DNA from: Sphingobium sp. YR768
GTDB lineage: Bacteria; Pseudomonadota; Alphaproteobacteria; Sphingomonadales; Sphingomonadaceae
Direction of reading: 5' to 3'
Assembly: GCF_900111125.1 (NCBI RefSeq)
Contig: NZ_FOGE01000037.1
Location: 1-42,001, forward strand
DNA: 42,001 nucleotides
Shown here: positions 13,603 to 22,877 of the stretch, one piece after another
Layout of the letters: every line of letters begins with the position of its first letter
Position numbering within the stretch: the stretch's first letter is position 1
Program-made: the position numbers and the translations under genes
The notes under the pieces: model-generated
Seen by the model: only the letters and a program-made list of their open reading frames with translations
Databases searched by the model: none
What the model was told of the DNA's origin: nothing

Positions 13603-14891
13603 CCGCGGCGCAGATCAAAATCCCGGCCAAGCTGGTTCCGGTGTTCGATGGTGAGGCTGATGTGCGTGGCGCGCATGGTGGCCGTGGGTCAGCCAAGACC
13701 CGAACCTTCGCCCTGATGACCGCAATCCGCGCCTACAAATGGGATCAGGAGGGCCGCCAAGGCATCATCCTGTGCGCCCGGCAGTTCATGAACTCGCTGG
13801 CCGATTCCTCGCTGGAGGAGATCAAGGCGGCGATCCGTGAAACGGAATGGCTGGCCCCGCACTTCGACATCGGCGAAACCTATATCCGCACGCTTTCGGG
13901 CCGGGTCAGCTATTCGTTCATCGGTCTGGCGCGCAACCTGAACAGCATCAAGTCGAAATTCCGCATCCTCCTGGCGTGGATCGATGAAGCCGAGCCGGTC
14001 ACCGAGGAGGCGTGGGTCAAGCTGATTCCGACGCTGCGCGAAGAGGATAGCGAACTGTGGCTGACATGGAACCCGGAGCGCAAGAATAGCGCGACAAATC
14101 AGCGTTTCCGCCACGCCAATGACAACGACCGCACCCGCATTGTCGAGATGAATTTTCGGGATAACCCATGGTTCCCGGCGATCCTCGATCGCGTTCGGCT
14201 CAAGGACAAGAATGAGCGGCCTGATCAATACGGGCACATCTGGGAGGGTGAGTATCTCACCGTTGTTGAAGGTGCCTATTACGCCAAGCACCTGACCCAA
14301 GCACGCTCGGACGGTCGTGTCGGCCGCGTTGCCGCCGATCCGCTGATGACCATTCGGGCCATCTGGGACATTGGCGGTACAGGCGCAAAGGCTGATGCCA
14401 CCGCGATCTGGATCGTGCAGTTCATCGGCAAGGAAATCCGGTTCCTCGACTATTACGAGGCGGTGGGCCAGCCGCTCGCCACCCATATCCATTGGCTGCG
14501 ATCACATGGATACGAGAACGCTTTGTGTGTGCTGCCGCACGACGGCGCGGCGCATGAGAAGGTCTATCAGACCACCTACGAGGGCGCGCTGCGGCAGGCT
14601 GGCTTCGCGGTTGAGGTAATCCCGAACCAAGGCGCAGGCGCGGCGATGCAGCGCGTGGAGGCGGCGCGCCGGCTGTTTCCGCAAATGTGGTTCGACGCCG
14701 ACAAGTGCGCCGGCGGTTTGGATGCAATCGGCTGGTATCACGAAAAGAAGGACGAAGAGCGCGGGATCGGTCTTGGCCCGGATCATGACTGGTCCAGTCA
14801 TGGTTCGGACGCCTTTGGGCTCGCCGCCGTGTCCTATCGTGAGCCGAAAGCCTCCCGCCCCATCAACTACAACAAGAGAGGGATCGCCTGA
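13599..14891 (+). CDS. terL: terminase large subunit
   Basis: 430 aa, PBSX/Terminase_3-type packaging motor. ATPase domain: Walker A GGRGSAKT (27-34), Walker B ILLAWIDEAE (about 123-132), coupling motif LWLTWNPE near 153-160. Nuclease domain: WDIGGTGAKAD with Asp257, PHDGAAHE with Asp315, and HGSDAFG near the C-terminus, the expected RNase H-like metal ligands. Length is normal for the family. It cuts concatemeric DNA and pumps it through the portal encoded next. Confidence 0.93.
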   Translation: MTAAQIKIPAKLVPVFDGEADVRGAHGGRGSAKTRTFALMTAIRAYKWDQEGRQGIILCARQFMNSLADSSLEEIKAAIRETEWLAPHFDIGETYIRTLSGRVSYSFIGLARNLNSIKSKFRILLAWIDEAEPVTEEAWVKLIPTLREEDSELWLTWNPERKNSATNQRFRHANDNDRTRIVEMNFRDNPWFPAILDRVRLKDKNERPDQYGHIWEGEYLTVVEGAYYAKHLTQARSDGRVGRVAADPLMTIRAIWDIGGTGAKADATAIWIVQFIGKEIRFLDYYEAVGQPLATHIHWLRSHGYENALCVLPHDGAAHEKVYQTTYEGALRQAGFAVEVIPNQGAGAAMQRVEAARRLFPQMWFDADKCAGGLDAIGWYHEKKDEERGIGLGPDHDWSSHGSDAFGLAAVSYREPKASRPINYNKRGIA

Positions 14892-16954
14892 TGCCCGGCG
14901 CGCCAGACATCACGCTCGAATATGACGCTGAAGCACCGGACAACACCGCGCTGGTGCAGTTCCTCATGGACGAGGAAAAGCGCGCAGAGGATGGCGCGTT
15001 GCAGGAGGAGCGTGAAGTAGCGCTGGATTTCTACAACGGCGAGCCATTTGGTGACGAGGTCGATGGCCGCAGTCAGCTTGTGACGCGCGATGTGGCAGAG
15101 GTGATCGATGACACAGTGGCCGAGCTGCTGGACATCATGGTCAGCGGCGACAAGGTGGTCGAGTTCAGCCACCCGGACAAGCGCATAGCTGAAGAGGCCA
15201 CCCACGCGGTCGGCCGGCAATTTCATGAGGGCCAGGACGGCTTTCGTATCCTGCATGACTGGATCAAGGCGGGCCTGCTGGAGAAAACCAGCGTTGCCAA
15301 GGTCTGCGTTGAACCTCAGCCGCCGAAACGCCGGGAGGCCGTGTTGTCGGTTGAGGAAATGACGGCGCTTGCGGACCAGGGCGTCCAGTTCATTGCGTCG
15401 GTGCAGATGGATGATGCGGGCCTGCAATGGGGCGCCGCTTGGCTGGAAGAGCAGCCGCCCAAGTTCATCGATTATGTCACCCCAAACGAGGAGTTTGGTG
15501 TTGCTTCGGATGCCCGCGATCTGGACGACGGATGCGTCTATGACGTGTTCAAGATGCGCCGGACGATCAGCGACATTGCCGAAATGGGCTATGATGTTGA
15601 CGGCCTGTGGGATGATGGCAACGTCACGCTGACGACGCTGTCCTCGGTGCGCGACAACGGCCTCAACGCCAATGACGTTGACTATCGCACCGGCACCAAC
15701 CGGTCGGTGTGGTTCCTCGAAGAATATGCGCGCTTCGACCTGAACGGTGATGGAATTTCAGAACTGATCAAGGTCCACCGCGTCGGCAAAACAGTCCTCA
15801 ACATCGAAGAGGTGGAAGAGCAGCCCGGCGTCGTCTGGTGTCCGTTCCCGATGCCGGGCCGCATCGTTGGCCAGTCTCTCGCTGACAAGGTGATGGATAT
15901 CCAGCGCACCCGGTCGGTGGCGCTGCGCCAGACGATGGACGGGTTCTACTTCTCCAATAATCCTCGCACTTTCCTGAGCGAGTCATCGATCGGAGATAAC
16001 ACGATCGATGACCTGTTGACCGTCGTGCCGGGCGGCATTGTCCGCCATGCCGGGCCGACGCCGCCGACCATCGCCACGCCAAGTTTCGATATCGGTTCTG
16101 GCATCACCCTCATGGAGACGCTGGCGGGCGAGAAGGAGAGCCGCAGCGGCGTCACCCGCTTGAACCAGGGTATGAGCAACCCCGATACGCTGAACAAGAC
16201 GGCAACCGGCACGAAGCTTATGCAGGCAGCGGGCAAGAAGATTGCCCGGCTGATCACGCGCAATTTCGCCGAAGCCTTCGCCCGGCTGATGCTCAAGAAG
16301 TACCGGCTGATGCGACAGTTCGGCCGGCCCTACACGATCGTCATCGACGGTGAAGAGCGCCGCATCGATCCGCGCCAGTGGCCTGACGACATGAACATCA
16401 AAGTCCGCGTTGGTCTCGGCACGGGCAACAAGGATGAGATTCTGGAGCGGCTGATGATGCTCCTTCAGATCGCGCAGGCGGCCATTCAGAGCGGTTCGCG
16501 CACTTTCAACGACACGAATATCTACAACATCATTCGCGCCCTCATCGAAACCGGCAATCTCGGCAACATCCGTGAACTGGCCACCGATCCCGAAACGCTT
16601 GGGCCGCCGGAAGAGAAGCCGGACCCCGAAATGGCGAAGGCGCAGGCGGAAATGCAGATCAGGGCGGCCGAGGTCGATGCCAAGAAGCAGGAGGCCGCGC
16701 TCAATCTCCAGCTCAAGCAGGATGAGGCGGCGGCGAAGATCCAGCTTATGCGCGAAGAGGCCGCCGCCAAGCTGGAACTGGAGCGCCAAAAGGCGGCGGC
16801 AGAGCAGAATCTAGCACTTCGCCAGCAGGACTTCGAAATGGCCATGGCGCGCGAGCAAATGGCGCTCCAGCGCGAGCAGGCTGAGCATAAAGCCAAGCTC
16901 GATGCGGAAAACGCTGTGAGCAAGAAGCGGCCAGGAGGCGATCTTGACAAGTGA
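14891..16954 (+). CDS. portal protein, short-tailed phage type
   Basis: 687 aa, the large portal size seen in podoviruses of the P22/BPP-1-like kind. Conserved stretches include VDGRSQLVTRDVAEVIDDTV early on, MPGRIVGQSLADKVMDIQRT in the middle and SRSGVTRLNQGMSNPDTLNK later. Residues about 580-687 are a long Ala/Glu/Lys/Gln coiled coil, matching a C-terminal barrel or helical extension. It forms the dodecameric DNA channel. Start ATG lies one base into the TerL stop. Confidence 0.9.
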   Translation: MPGAPDITLEYDAEAPDNTALVQFLMDEEKRAEDGALQEEREVALDFYNGEPFGDEVDGRSQLVTRDVAEVIDDTVAELLDIMVSGDKVVEFSHPDKRIAEEATHAVGRQFHEGQDGFRILHDWIKAGLLEKTSVAKVCVEPQPPKRREAVLSVEEMTALADQGVQFIASVQMDDAGLQWGAAWLEEQPPKFIDYVTPNEEFGVASDARDLDDGCVYDVFKMRRTISDIAEMGYDVDGLWDDGNVTLTTLSSVRDNGLNANDVDYRTGTNRSVWFLEEYARFDLNGDGISELIKVHRVGKTVLNIEEVEEQPGVVWCPFPMPGRIVGQSLADKVMDIQRTRSVALRQTMDGFYFSNNPRTFLSESSIGDNTIDDLLTVVPGGIVRHAGPTPPTIATPSFDIGSGITLMETLAGEKESRSGVTRLNQGMSNPDTLNKTATGTKLMQAAGKKIARLITRNFAEAFARLMLKKYRLMRQFGRPYTIVIDGEERRIDPRQWPDDMNIKVRVGLGTGNKDEILERLMMLLQIAQAAIQSGSRTFNDTNIYNIIRALIETGNLGNIRELATDPETLGPPEEKPDPEMAKAQAEMQIRAAEVDAKKQEAALNLQLKQDEAAAKIQLMREEAAAKLELERQKAAAEQNLALRQQDFEMAMAREQMALQREQAEHKAKLDAENAVSKKRPGGDLDK

Positions 16955-17243
16955 TCCGGAAGAACGGCGGCGGCGCGGCCTGGCGGCGCAGAACGCCATG
17001 GAGTTTGTCGGCCCCGCGCTTGAGGCGCTGCGCAGCGAATATCAGGTAGCCCACATGAAGCTGTGCGTCGATGACCCAACGGCCACAGACAAGATGATCA
17101 AGTTGGCTGTGGCCCAGCGCGTCATCAATGCGGTCGAGGGTCACATCAAGGCGGCGATGGCTGATGGCGCTTTCGCCATGAGCGAAAAGGCCCGCGCCGA
17201 CGAAATTGCCAAACTGCCGGAAGCTAAGCGGCGCTGGATTTGA
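16944..17243 (+). CDS. hypothetical head-region protein, 99 aa
   Basis: Start taken as TTG at 16944, five bases after GGAGG and overlapping the portal end by 11 bp. Entirely helical and charged (AAQNAMEFVGPALEALRSEY). Located between portal and scaffold, so a role in head assembly is likely by position only. Confidence 0.65.
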   Translation: MTSDPEERRRRGLAAQNAMEFVGPALEALRSEYQVAHMKLCVDDPTATDKMIKLAVAQRVINAVEGHIKAAMADGAFAMSEKARADEIAKLPEAKRRWI

Positions 17244-17258
17244 TGGAGGTGAATGATC

Positions 17259-18239
17259 ATGGACGAAAGCACGCTGGAGAGCGTCCTTGGCCCCGAACTG
17301 GACGTGCTGATGGGGGAGGAGCCGCAAGACGAACAGGAACTGGTCAGTGAAGACGAGTTGCTGGGCGAGGAAGCGGGAGAAGAGGCGGCGGATGATGCCG
17401 AGCCGGGCGAGGACAGCGAAGAAGAGGCGGCGGCAGAACCGGACGCGGTAGCGCCGCCGCATAGCTGGTCGAAGGAAGACAAGGAGGCGTGGGCGGAGTT
17501 GACGCCCAAGGCGCAGGCGATCGTTGCCCGCCGGGAGGCTGAGCGCGATCGCTTCGTGCAGCAGAAGTCCGTCGAGGCGGCTACCACCCGCAATCAGGTG
17601 GCCAATGAGGCGCGCGAGATCATCGTGAAGATGCATGAGGATCACGCGGAGAAGCTCGCCACCTATGCACGGATGATTTCCCCGCAGGCGCCCGACGAAA
17701 AGCTGCTTTACAGTAACGATCCCGATGCTGTAATTACCTATCAACGCCAGATGGCGGCCTACCAGCGCGCGCAAGGCCAGCAGCAATCGCTGCACCAGCA
17801 GATCGCGCAGGCCCGTGCCGCCGCAGAATCTGAGCGGGAACAGTCGCAGCAAGCCGAACGCGCTTCGGATGCCCAGCGCCTGCGAGAACAGCTCCCGGAA
17901 TGGTTCGACCCATCCAGCGGTCCGAAGCTGCAACAGCGGTTGCAAGCGATCGGCGCGGAACTCGGATATCCGCCTGAGCTGATGGCTGAAGCATCGTCCA
18001 CCGACATTCTGGCGCTGCACCGCGCGGCTGAGAAATTCGACAAGGCCGCAAAGTACGACGCCCTGATGGCCCGGAAAATGGAAACGGTGCGCAACGCCAA
18101 GGGCCTGCCGAAGATGGCACGCCCCGGCGCTCAGCCGAGCAAGCAGCAATCGAATGCAGCCAAAGGTCAGCAGGCGTGGGATCGCCTCAAAGCGAACCCC
18201 AAGGACGCAGAAGCAGCGGCGGCATTTCTGGGCATCTGA
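17259..18239 (+). CDS. probable scaffolding protein
   Basis: 326 aa from ATG 17259 (9 nt after GGAGG; ATG 17253 also possible). The N-terminus is very acidic (repeated EE, DD and DAEP), then a conserved helix around WSKEDKEAWAELTPKAQAIV, then a long Gln/Ala/Arg coiled coil, and a short C-terminal part with KANPKDAEAAAAFLGI. This layout, directly before the coat gene, is typical of podovirus scaffolds that guide capsid assembly and then leave. Confidence 0.8.
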   Translation: MDESTLESVLGPELDVLMGEEPQDEQELVSEDELLGEEAGEEAADDAEPGEDSEEEAAAEPDAVAPPHSWSKEDKEAWAELTPKAQAIVARREAERDRFVQQKSVEAATTRNQVANEAREIIVKMHEDHAEKLATYARMISPQAPDEKLLYSNDPDAVITYQRQMAAYQRAQGQQQSLHQQIAQARAAAESEREQSQQAERASDAQRLREQLPEWFDPSSGPKLQQRLQAIGAELGYPPELMAEASSTDILALHRAAEKFDKAAKYDALMARKMETVRNAKGLPKMARPGAQPSKQQSNAAKGQQAWDRLKANPKDAEAAAAFLGI

Positions 18240-18294
18240 ACAACGGGTTTCCGCGTCGTGATGACGCCGACCCTCCCTTGATGGAGATTTTTCA

Positions 18295-19260
18295 ATGGCT
18301 GTTCCTTCGAACACAATTCAGGCGGTTGGCCGCGTCGGCGTCCGCGAAGACTTGTCCGACCGCATCGGCGAACTGTTCCCCGACGACGCGCCGGTGAAGC
18401 GCGCGATCGGCACCGGCCCCAAGGCCCGGCAGGTCTATACCGAATGGCAGACCGATGGCCTCAAGGCCGCCAACGGCGACAACAAGGCGATCCAGGGTGA
18501 TGATCTCACCAACGAGAGCCGGCCCAACACCGTTCGCGTCGGCAACTATACGCAGATCATGACCAAGGTCATCAGTTCGTCCACGACCATGGAGGCCACC
18601 GACACCGCAGGCCGCCGCTCGGAAATGGCGCGCGAATCGATGAAGGCGCTCAAGGAGCTGCAAACCGACCTCGAAACGCGCATCTGCTCGAAATCGCCCG
18701 CCGTCCCGCCCACGACTTCGGTTGCTGGCGAAATGGCCGGCATGCTGGCGTGGATCAAGACGAACGACAGCCGGGGCGCGGGTGGCGCCGACCCGACCTA
18801 TTCGGGCGGCGCATCCGGCTATCCCAGCGCGGCCATGACGAACGGCACGCTGCGCAGCTACACCGAACCGCTGCTCAAGACCGTGCTGGCCAATGCATGG
18901 AACGCGGGCGGCAATCCCAAGCTGGTCGTCACCAGCATCGGCCTGAAGCAGACGGCGGCCACCTTCGCCGGCCTGGCCACCCAGCGCCGGGAGGCTGGCA
19001 ACAAGCGTCTGACCATCGTTGCGGGTGCGGACTTCTATGTCTCCGATGTGGGTGAGGTGCAGTTCGTGCCGAGCCGTTTCACGACCGGGCGCGATGCGAT
19101 CGTCCTCGATCCGGACTATTGGGAGCTGGCCTACCTCGATCCGCTCCAGCCGCGTGAGCTGGCTGTCACCGGCCTCGCCACCCGCAAGGCCTGGTATCAG
19201 GAAGTCACCCTGCGCTCGATCAACGAGGCAGCTTCCGGCGCGGTCTGCGACATTCAGTGA
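18295..19260 (+). CDS. major capsid protein, DUF5309/SU10-type
   Basis: 321 aa. Resembles the DUF5309 (SU10 major capsid) family with HK97 fold: N-terminal VGVREDLSDRIGELFPDDAP, central YTQIMTKVISSSTTMEATDT, and C-terminal FVPSRFTTGRDAIVLDPDYW followed by REL and RKAWYQEVTLRSINEAA. Good ribosome site (GGAG 8-9 nt before ATG). It stands alone between scaffold and small head genes, and would be made in the largest amount. Confidence 0.88.
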   Translation: MAVPSNTIQAVGRVGVREDLSDRIGELFPDDAPVKRAIGTGPKARQVYTEWQTDGLKAANGDNKAIQGDDLTNESRPNTVRVGNYTQIMTKVISSSTTMEATDTAGRRSEMARESMKALKELQTDLETRICSKSPAVPPTTSVAGEMAGMLAWIKTNDSRGAGGADPTYSGGASGYPSAAMTNGTLRSYTEPLLKTVLANAWNAGGNPKLVVTSIGLKQTAATFAGLATQRREAGNKRLTIVAGADFYVSDVGEVQFVPSRFTTGRDAIVLDPDYWELAYLDPLQPRELAVTGLATRKAWYQEVTLRSINEAASGAVCDIQ

Positions 19261-19313
19261 TGATGGCGGGGCGGGCTAGTGTCCGCCCTGCTCCTTTCGT
19301 TCAGGAGCCTGAT

Positions 19314-19505
19314 ATGACAACCATCGAAACGAAGCCGGTCAAGGTCCAGTGCATCACGCACAATGTGGCGCTTGGCGAGCAATATGACATCGCCCGCGAC
19401 AAGGAATCGCTGCGCGACGACGAACTGAACAAGGGCGATGCGGCAGAACTCCCCGCCGACCTCGCCAAGTATCTGATCGATCGCGACCAGGTGAAGCGTG
19501 TCTGA
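19314..19505 (+). CDS. hypothetical head-completion-region protein, 63 aa
   Basis: Starts at ATG 19314 with AGGAG 6 nt upstream. Sequence KVQCITHNVALGEQYDIARD followed by an acidic stretch and DLAKYLIDRDQVKR. Small proteins with a similar VALGE...LIDRDQV pattern follow coat genes in many phages, possibly capsid decoration or completion. Overlaps the next gene by 8 bp. Confidence 0.65.
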   Translation: MTTIETKPVKVQCITHNVALGEQYDIARDKESLRDDELNKGDAAELPADLAKYLIDRDQVKRV

Positions 19506-19833
19506 ACGCTGGGAGCTTATCGACCATTGCGCTGACACTGGCCTGCGCAAGTGGATGAATTATGAAGCGGACGGCGACCAAATCCAGATCGCATATGATC
19601 AGGATCGCGCCGCGCAGAATGTCATCCTTGACCGCAACAAGTCCAGTCAAGCCGATGGTTTCGATAAGCGATCCGACATGTGGCACGCCGCCCATATCCC
19701 GGTCGGCGTGATGTACGAATGGCTGGTGAAGCACGGCGTCAATGCTTGGGATCCAAGTCATATCGACGGAGTCAAACGGCTCCTGAACGACCCGGAGTAT
19801 CGCTATCTCCGGGTCAACCACTTCATCATGTGA
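19498..19833 (+). CDS. conserved structural-region protein, 111 aa
   Basis: GTG start inside the previous gene. Contains RKWMNYEADGDQIQIAYDQD then NKSSQADGFDKRSDMWHAAH, with a C-terminal VNAWDPSHIDGVKRLLNDPE. This pattern occurs in small phage proteins encoded after the coat gene in many podoviruses and siphoviruses. Function not established. Confidence 0.7.
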   Translation: MSERWELIDHCADTGLRKWMNYEADGDQIQIAYDQDRAAQNVILDRNKSSQADGFDKRSDMWHAAHIPVGVMYEWLVKHGVNAWDPSHIDGVKRLLNDPEYRYLRVNHFIM

Positions 19834-19840
19834 GGCTGTT

Positions 19841-20233
19841 ATGTGGTTCGGTATCTTCAGGTCATCGCCCGGCACGCTCACGGATGGCGGTCAGAGCCAG
19901 CCTCGGCTTGACGCGAAAGGCGCACTCGTCGTTTCTTCGGAGGATGGCAGCGGCAATCCGCAAGGCACGCTGCCCGCCGGAACCGACCGAAGCGGCTCTG
20001 CGGCCACGTCGAGCGGCCAGATCGTTGCTGCAAACAGCGCGCGCAAGGGGCTGGAAATCCAGAACATCGGCGCGAACAATATCGGTATCAATGAATTTGG
20101 CGGGACGGCAGAGATTGGCACTGCCGGCACCTATACCATCGCTCCCGGCGCTTCGATGAAAATTCGAACCAATCGCGCCGTCACAGCGATAGCCGCGACG
20201 GGGACGACCGCGTTCACCGCAACGGAGTGGTAA
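19841..20233 (+). CDS. hypothetical virion-region protein, 130 aa
   Basis: Beta-rich, Gly/Thr/Ser-rich protein (QIVAANSARKGLEIQNIGAN, then GTYTIAPGASMKIRT). A compact beta-sandwich of this kind often decorates capsids or tails; here it sits between the coat gene and the adaptor. The assignment as virion component is inference from composition and position. Confidence 0.65.
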   Translation: MWFGIFRSSPGTLTDGGQSQPRLDAKGALVVSSEDGSGNPQGTLPAGTDRSGSAATSSGQIVAANSARKGLEIQNIGANNIGINEFGGTAEIGTAGTYTIAPGASMKIRTNRAVTAIAATGTTAFTATEW

Positions 20234-20234
20234 G

Positions 20235-20894
20235 GTGGCAATTGCCCTCAATATCATCGAACCCGGCACAATCGGCACCTATACCGACCTCGTATCCAAG
20301 GTGGCCGACTGGCTGGATCGCGACGACCTGACCGATCAGATACCGGATTTCATCGCACTTCTTGAAAGCGAACTGCGCGACAAGCTGCGCACGATCTATC
20401 AGGAAACAGCGGATATCTGGGTTATTTCCGATCAGGATTTTGCAATTCCCTCCGACGTGCTGGCGATCCGGCGCATGTATCCGTCTGGGCAACCCAACGC
20501 GCTCATCCGCGAGGTTGTCCCCGATGCATTGCAGAGATTCCGATCAGCCGGCGGCCCGACACGCGTCTATGCTATCGAAGGGCGGTCCATCCGCTTTGCG
20601 CCCGCGCCATCCTCGTCGGTTCCGGCCAATATCGAAGTGCTGTACTGGAAGCGCATTCCCCCTCTCAGTGCATCGGCGCCTGACAACTGGCTGCTGAACC
20701 GCCGCGCCGATATCTATATGTGGGGAACGCTGCATTATGCGGCGGCTTATGTCCGTGACACCGACGCGATGGAGGCGTGCCGTCAGTATCTCGACGCAGC
20801 CATCAACGCGCTGGTGGCGCAGAGCCGCAATGACGCATGGGCTGGCCCCCTCGCCCCGGTTGGTGTTACGCAGGTCAGGGGCGCGCGGTGCTGA
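20235..20894 (+). CDS. head-tail adaptor protein
   Basis: 219 aa, GTG start. Helical N-terminus (TYTDLVSKVADWLDRDDLTD), then QIPDFIALLESELRDKLRT, typical of podovirus adaptor proteins (phage SU10/P22 gp4-like role) that ring the bottom of the portal. The C-terminal helices (NRRADIYMWGTLHYAAAYVR) fit the same family. It should bind the portal and the tail protein encoded next. Confidence 0.72.
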   Translation: MAIALNIIEPGTIGTYTDLVSKVADWLDRDDLTDQIPDFIALLESELRDKLRTIYQETADIWVISDQDFAIPSDVLAIRRMYPSGQPNALIREVVPDALQRFRSAGGPTRVYAIEGRSIRFAPAPSSSVPANIEVLYWKRIPPLSASAPDNWLLNRRADIYMWGTLHYAAAYVRDTDAMEACRQYLDAAINALVAQSRNDAWAGPLAPVGVTQVRGARC

Positions 20895-22288
20895 AGAGCA
20901 TAGCCTTTGGGGAATTTCTACCCGATCGATCGGAGAGCGTTTTCCGCGTCCAGAATGCATGGCCGACCCCGGAAGGCTATCGTCCGGTCCTCGCCCCTTC
21001 AGCGATCACGACGGCCCTGCCGGGATATGCTGGCGGCTCAGCGTTTGTCGGCTCGGATGGCGCGGCCTCACTGCTCTCCGGGACGGTTGTTGGCCTGTAT
21101 CGGTTCAGCAGTGGCACATGGTCGGAGCTGATCCTGGCCAGCGCCAACGTGTGGCGGTTCGATCAGTTTGGTGATCGTGTGATTGCCGTCAATGGCGGCG
21201 CGCCCGTCTCTTACGACCTTACAGCCGGATCGGCGGCAACATTGGCAGGCGATCCGCCCACCAGCAGCCTTGTTGCAACAGTCCGCCAGCAGGTCTTCCT
21301 TGCGGGCGATCCGAACGCCAACAATGTCGTGTCGATCTCCGGCTATAATGACAGCGAGGGATGGGCGGCGGGCGTCAATCAGTGCCTCTATGTGCCGTTC
21401 CCGTCTGGCGGCCGGATTACCGGGCTGGCGGGTGGTGAAACCGGCCTGATCCTGCAAGAGCGCTCGATCAAGCGCGCGACCTATACCGGAGACGACACGG
21501 TCTGGCAGTTCGATGAAATCAGTCGAGACGTCGGGTGCATGGCCCCCGGTTCGATCGCGCAGGCAGGTTCTGCCGTGTTCTTCCTGTCAGAGCAGGGTTT
21601 CAAAGTCACGGATCGCAACACTGTGACTGCCATCGGCGCTGAGAAGGTGGACCGCAGCTTTTTCGCCACCTACCAGCGCGAAGACATCGTAAACCGCATC
21701 AGCGCCGCAGTCGATCCGCGCACTACGACCGTGATATGGTCGATGCCCGGCAATCCCGGCACGCTCTGGTGCTACAACTGGACGCTGGACCGATGGTCCA
21801 CCATCTCCATCCCGACGCTTGGCGTCTTCTCCGGCTTCACGGCCAATGTCAGCTTGGAAGGGGTGGATATCCTCTATCCGGGCGGCATTGACAGCGTCCC
21901 GTACAGTCTCGACGCGCCTATATTCGCGGGTGGCAATCCTCTTTTTCTCAACGCCGCATGGGATGGAACGATAGGCCCTCTGGCAGGCGCCACATTGCCA
22001 GCACGCTTCAACATCCGGCCGATCGAGATTGAGCGTGGATATCGTGTTCGGATCAGCGGCGCGCGGGCCCTGTCGGATGCCGTGACCGGAACCGTCACCC
22101 TTGACGCCCGCGCCCGTGCCGGTGATCCCGAAAAGCGCCGCGTATCCGGCACGATCCGGAACAACGGCCGGGTCGCGATCCGCGCCAATGGCCGGCATGT
22201 CGGCACCGAATACACGCTGCCAGCCGGAGCAACATGGACCTATGTCAATGGCCTTGATCTTGAATATGAAACGGCTGGGGTGCGCTGA
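20888..22288 (+). CDS. tail hub/packaged-DNA stabilisation protein (P22 gp10-like)
   Basis: 466 aa from GTG 20888, overlapping the adaptor gene by 7 bp. Beta-rich propeller-like protein with repeated strands, e.g. VWRFDQFGDRVIAVNGGAPV, DTVWQFDEISRDVGCMAPGS and FFLSEQGFKVTDRNTVTAIG. These match the pattern of the gp10-type plug protein that closes the DNA exit after packaging. The C-terminal third is a separate beta domain. Role taken from the family and gene order. Confidence 0.75.
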   Translation: MLKSIAFGEFLPDRSESVFRVQNAWPTPEGYRPVLAPSAITTALPGYAGGSAFVGSDGAASLLSGTVVGLYRFSSGTWSELILASANVWRFDQFGDRVIAVNGGAPVSYDLTAGSAATLAGDPPTSSLVATVRQQVFLAGDPNANNVVSISGYNDSEGWAAGVNQCLYVPFPSGGRITGLAGGETGLILQERSIKRATYTGDDTVWQFDEISRDVGCMAPGSIAQAGSAVFFLSEQGFKVTDRNTVTAIGAEKVDRSFFATYQREDIVNRISAAVDPRTTTVIWSMPGNPGTLWCYNWTLDRWSTISIPTLGVFSGFTANVSLEGVDILYPGGIDSVPYSLDAPIFAGGNPLFLNAAWDGTIGPLAGATLPARFNIRPIEIERGYRVRISGARALSDAVTGTVTLDARARAGDPEKRRVSGTIRNNGRVAIRANGRHVGTEYTLPAGATWTYVNGLDLEYETAGVR

Positions 22289-22503
22289 TGCTTCACCTCC
22301 CCCCGACTGCCAGCAGCGTGCCGGAATGGATCAGGAAGGCGGCCGGCGCCATCAACGGGCTGATCAAGCAGCGCGGGGCGCCGTTCGGAGAGCCATCTGA
22401 CACCGCGCCACCCTCGCCCAGGATCGGAGAGGCGTGGATCGATAGCACGGACAGCAATCGGGCGAAAATTTGGGACGGATCGACGTGGCAAGCGCTGTGG
22501 TGA
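22288..22503 (+). CDS. hypothetical tail-region protein, 71 aa
   Basis: ATG shares a base with the preceding stop. Ends with GEAWIDSTDSNRAKIWDGSTWQAL, a short Trp-rich motif seen at the ends of many phage tail and fibre proteins. Probably a small tail component. Confidence 0.65.
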   Translation: MLHLPPTASSVPEWIRKAAGAINGLIKQRGAPFGEPSDTAPPSPRIGEAWIDSTDSNRAKIWDGSTWQALW

Positions 22504-22877
22504 CGCCGCACCCGCAATGGGGCGCGTATCTGCTATGGCGCGATGCGTTCGCAGATGTTCTTGACCCGGAATGCTATGCCATCGACTGGCTCGATCAGCA
22601 GGTGGCGGCCGGGACGTTCGTGCTTTTCAGTGACGAAAAATCCGCTATACTGGTAGCCGTCAAGCGCTACCCCACCGGCCTTCTTGAGCTGCACGGGCAA
22701 ATCGCTGTCGGGGAACTGAACGCGCTCATCGCGTCAACCATCCCATCCGCTGAAAATTGGGCACGATCGATAGGCTGCGCGCGCGCTGTCATCGAGAGCC
22801 GCCGTGGATGGTCGAGGGTTATGGCGCAGTTCGGATATTCGGAGCATCAGGTCCACATCAGGAAGGAGCTTTCCTGA
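22500..22877 (+). CDS. GNAT-like internal/tail-region protein, 125 aa
   Basis: GTG start overlapping the preceding stop (GTGA). Strands VLFSDEKSAILVAVKRYPTG and ELHGQIAVG are followed by helices and SRRGWSRVMAQFGYSEHQV, which resemble the core of a small GNAT-like fold. Podoviruses such as T7 encode an internal virion protein with a GNAT-like fold, so an internal-protein role is possible; the acetyl-CoA-binding loop is not evident. Confidence 0.55.
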   Translation: MTPHPQWGAYLLWRDAFADVLDPECYAIDWLDQQVAAGTFVLFSDEKSAILVAVKRYPTGLLELHGQIAVGELNALIASTIPSAENWARSIGCARAVIESRRGWSRVMAQFGYSEHQVHIRKELS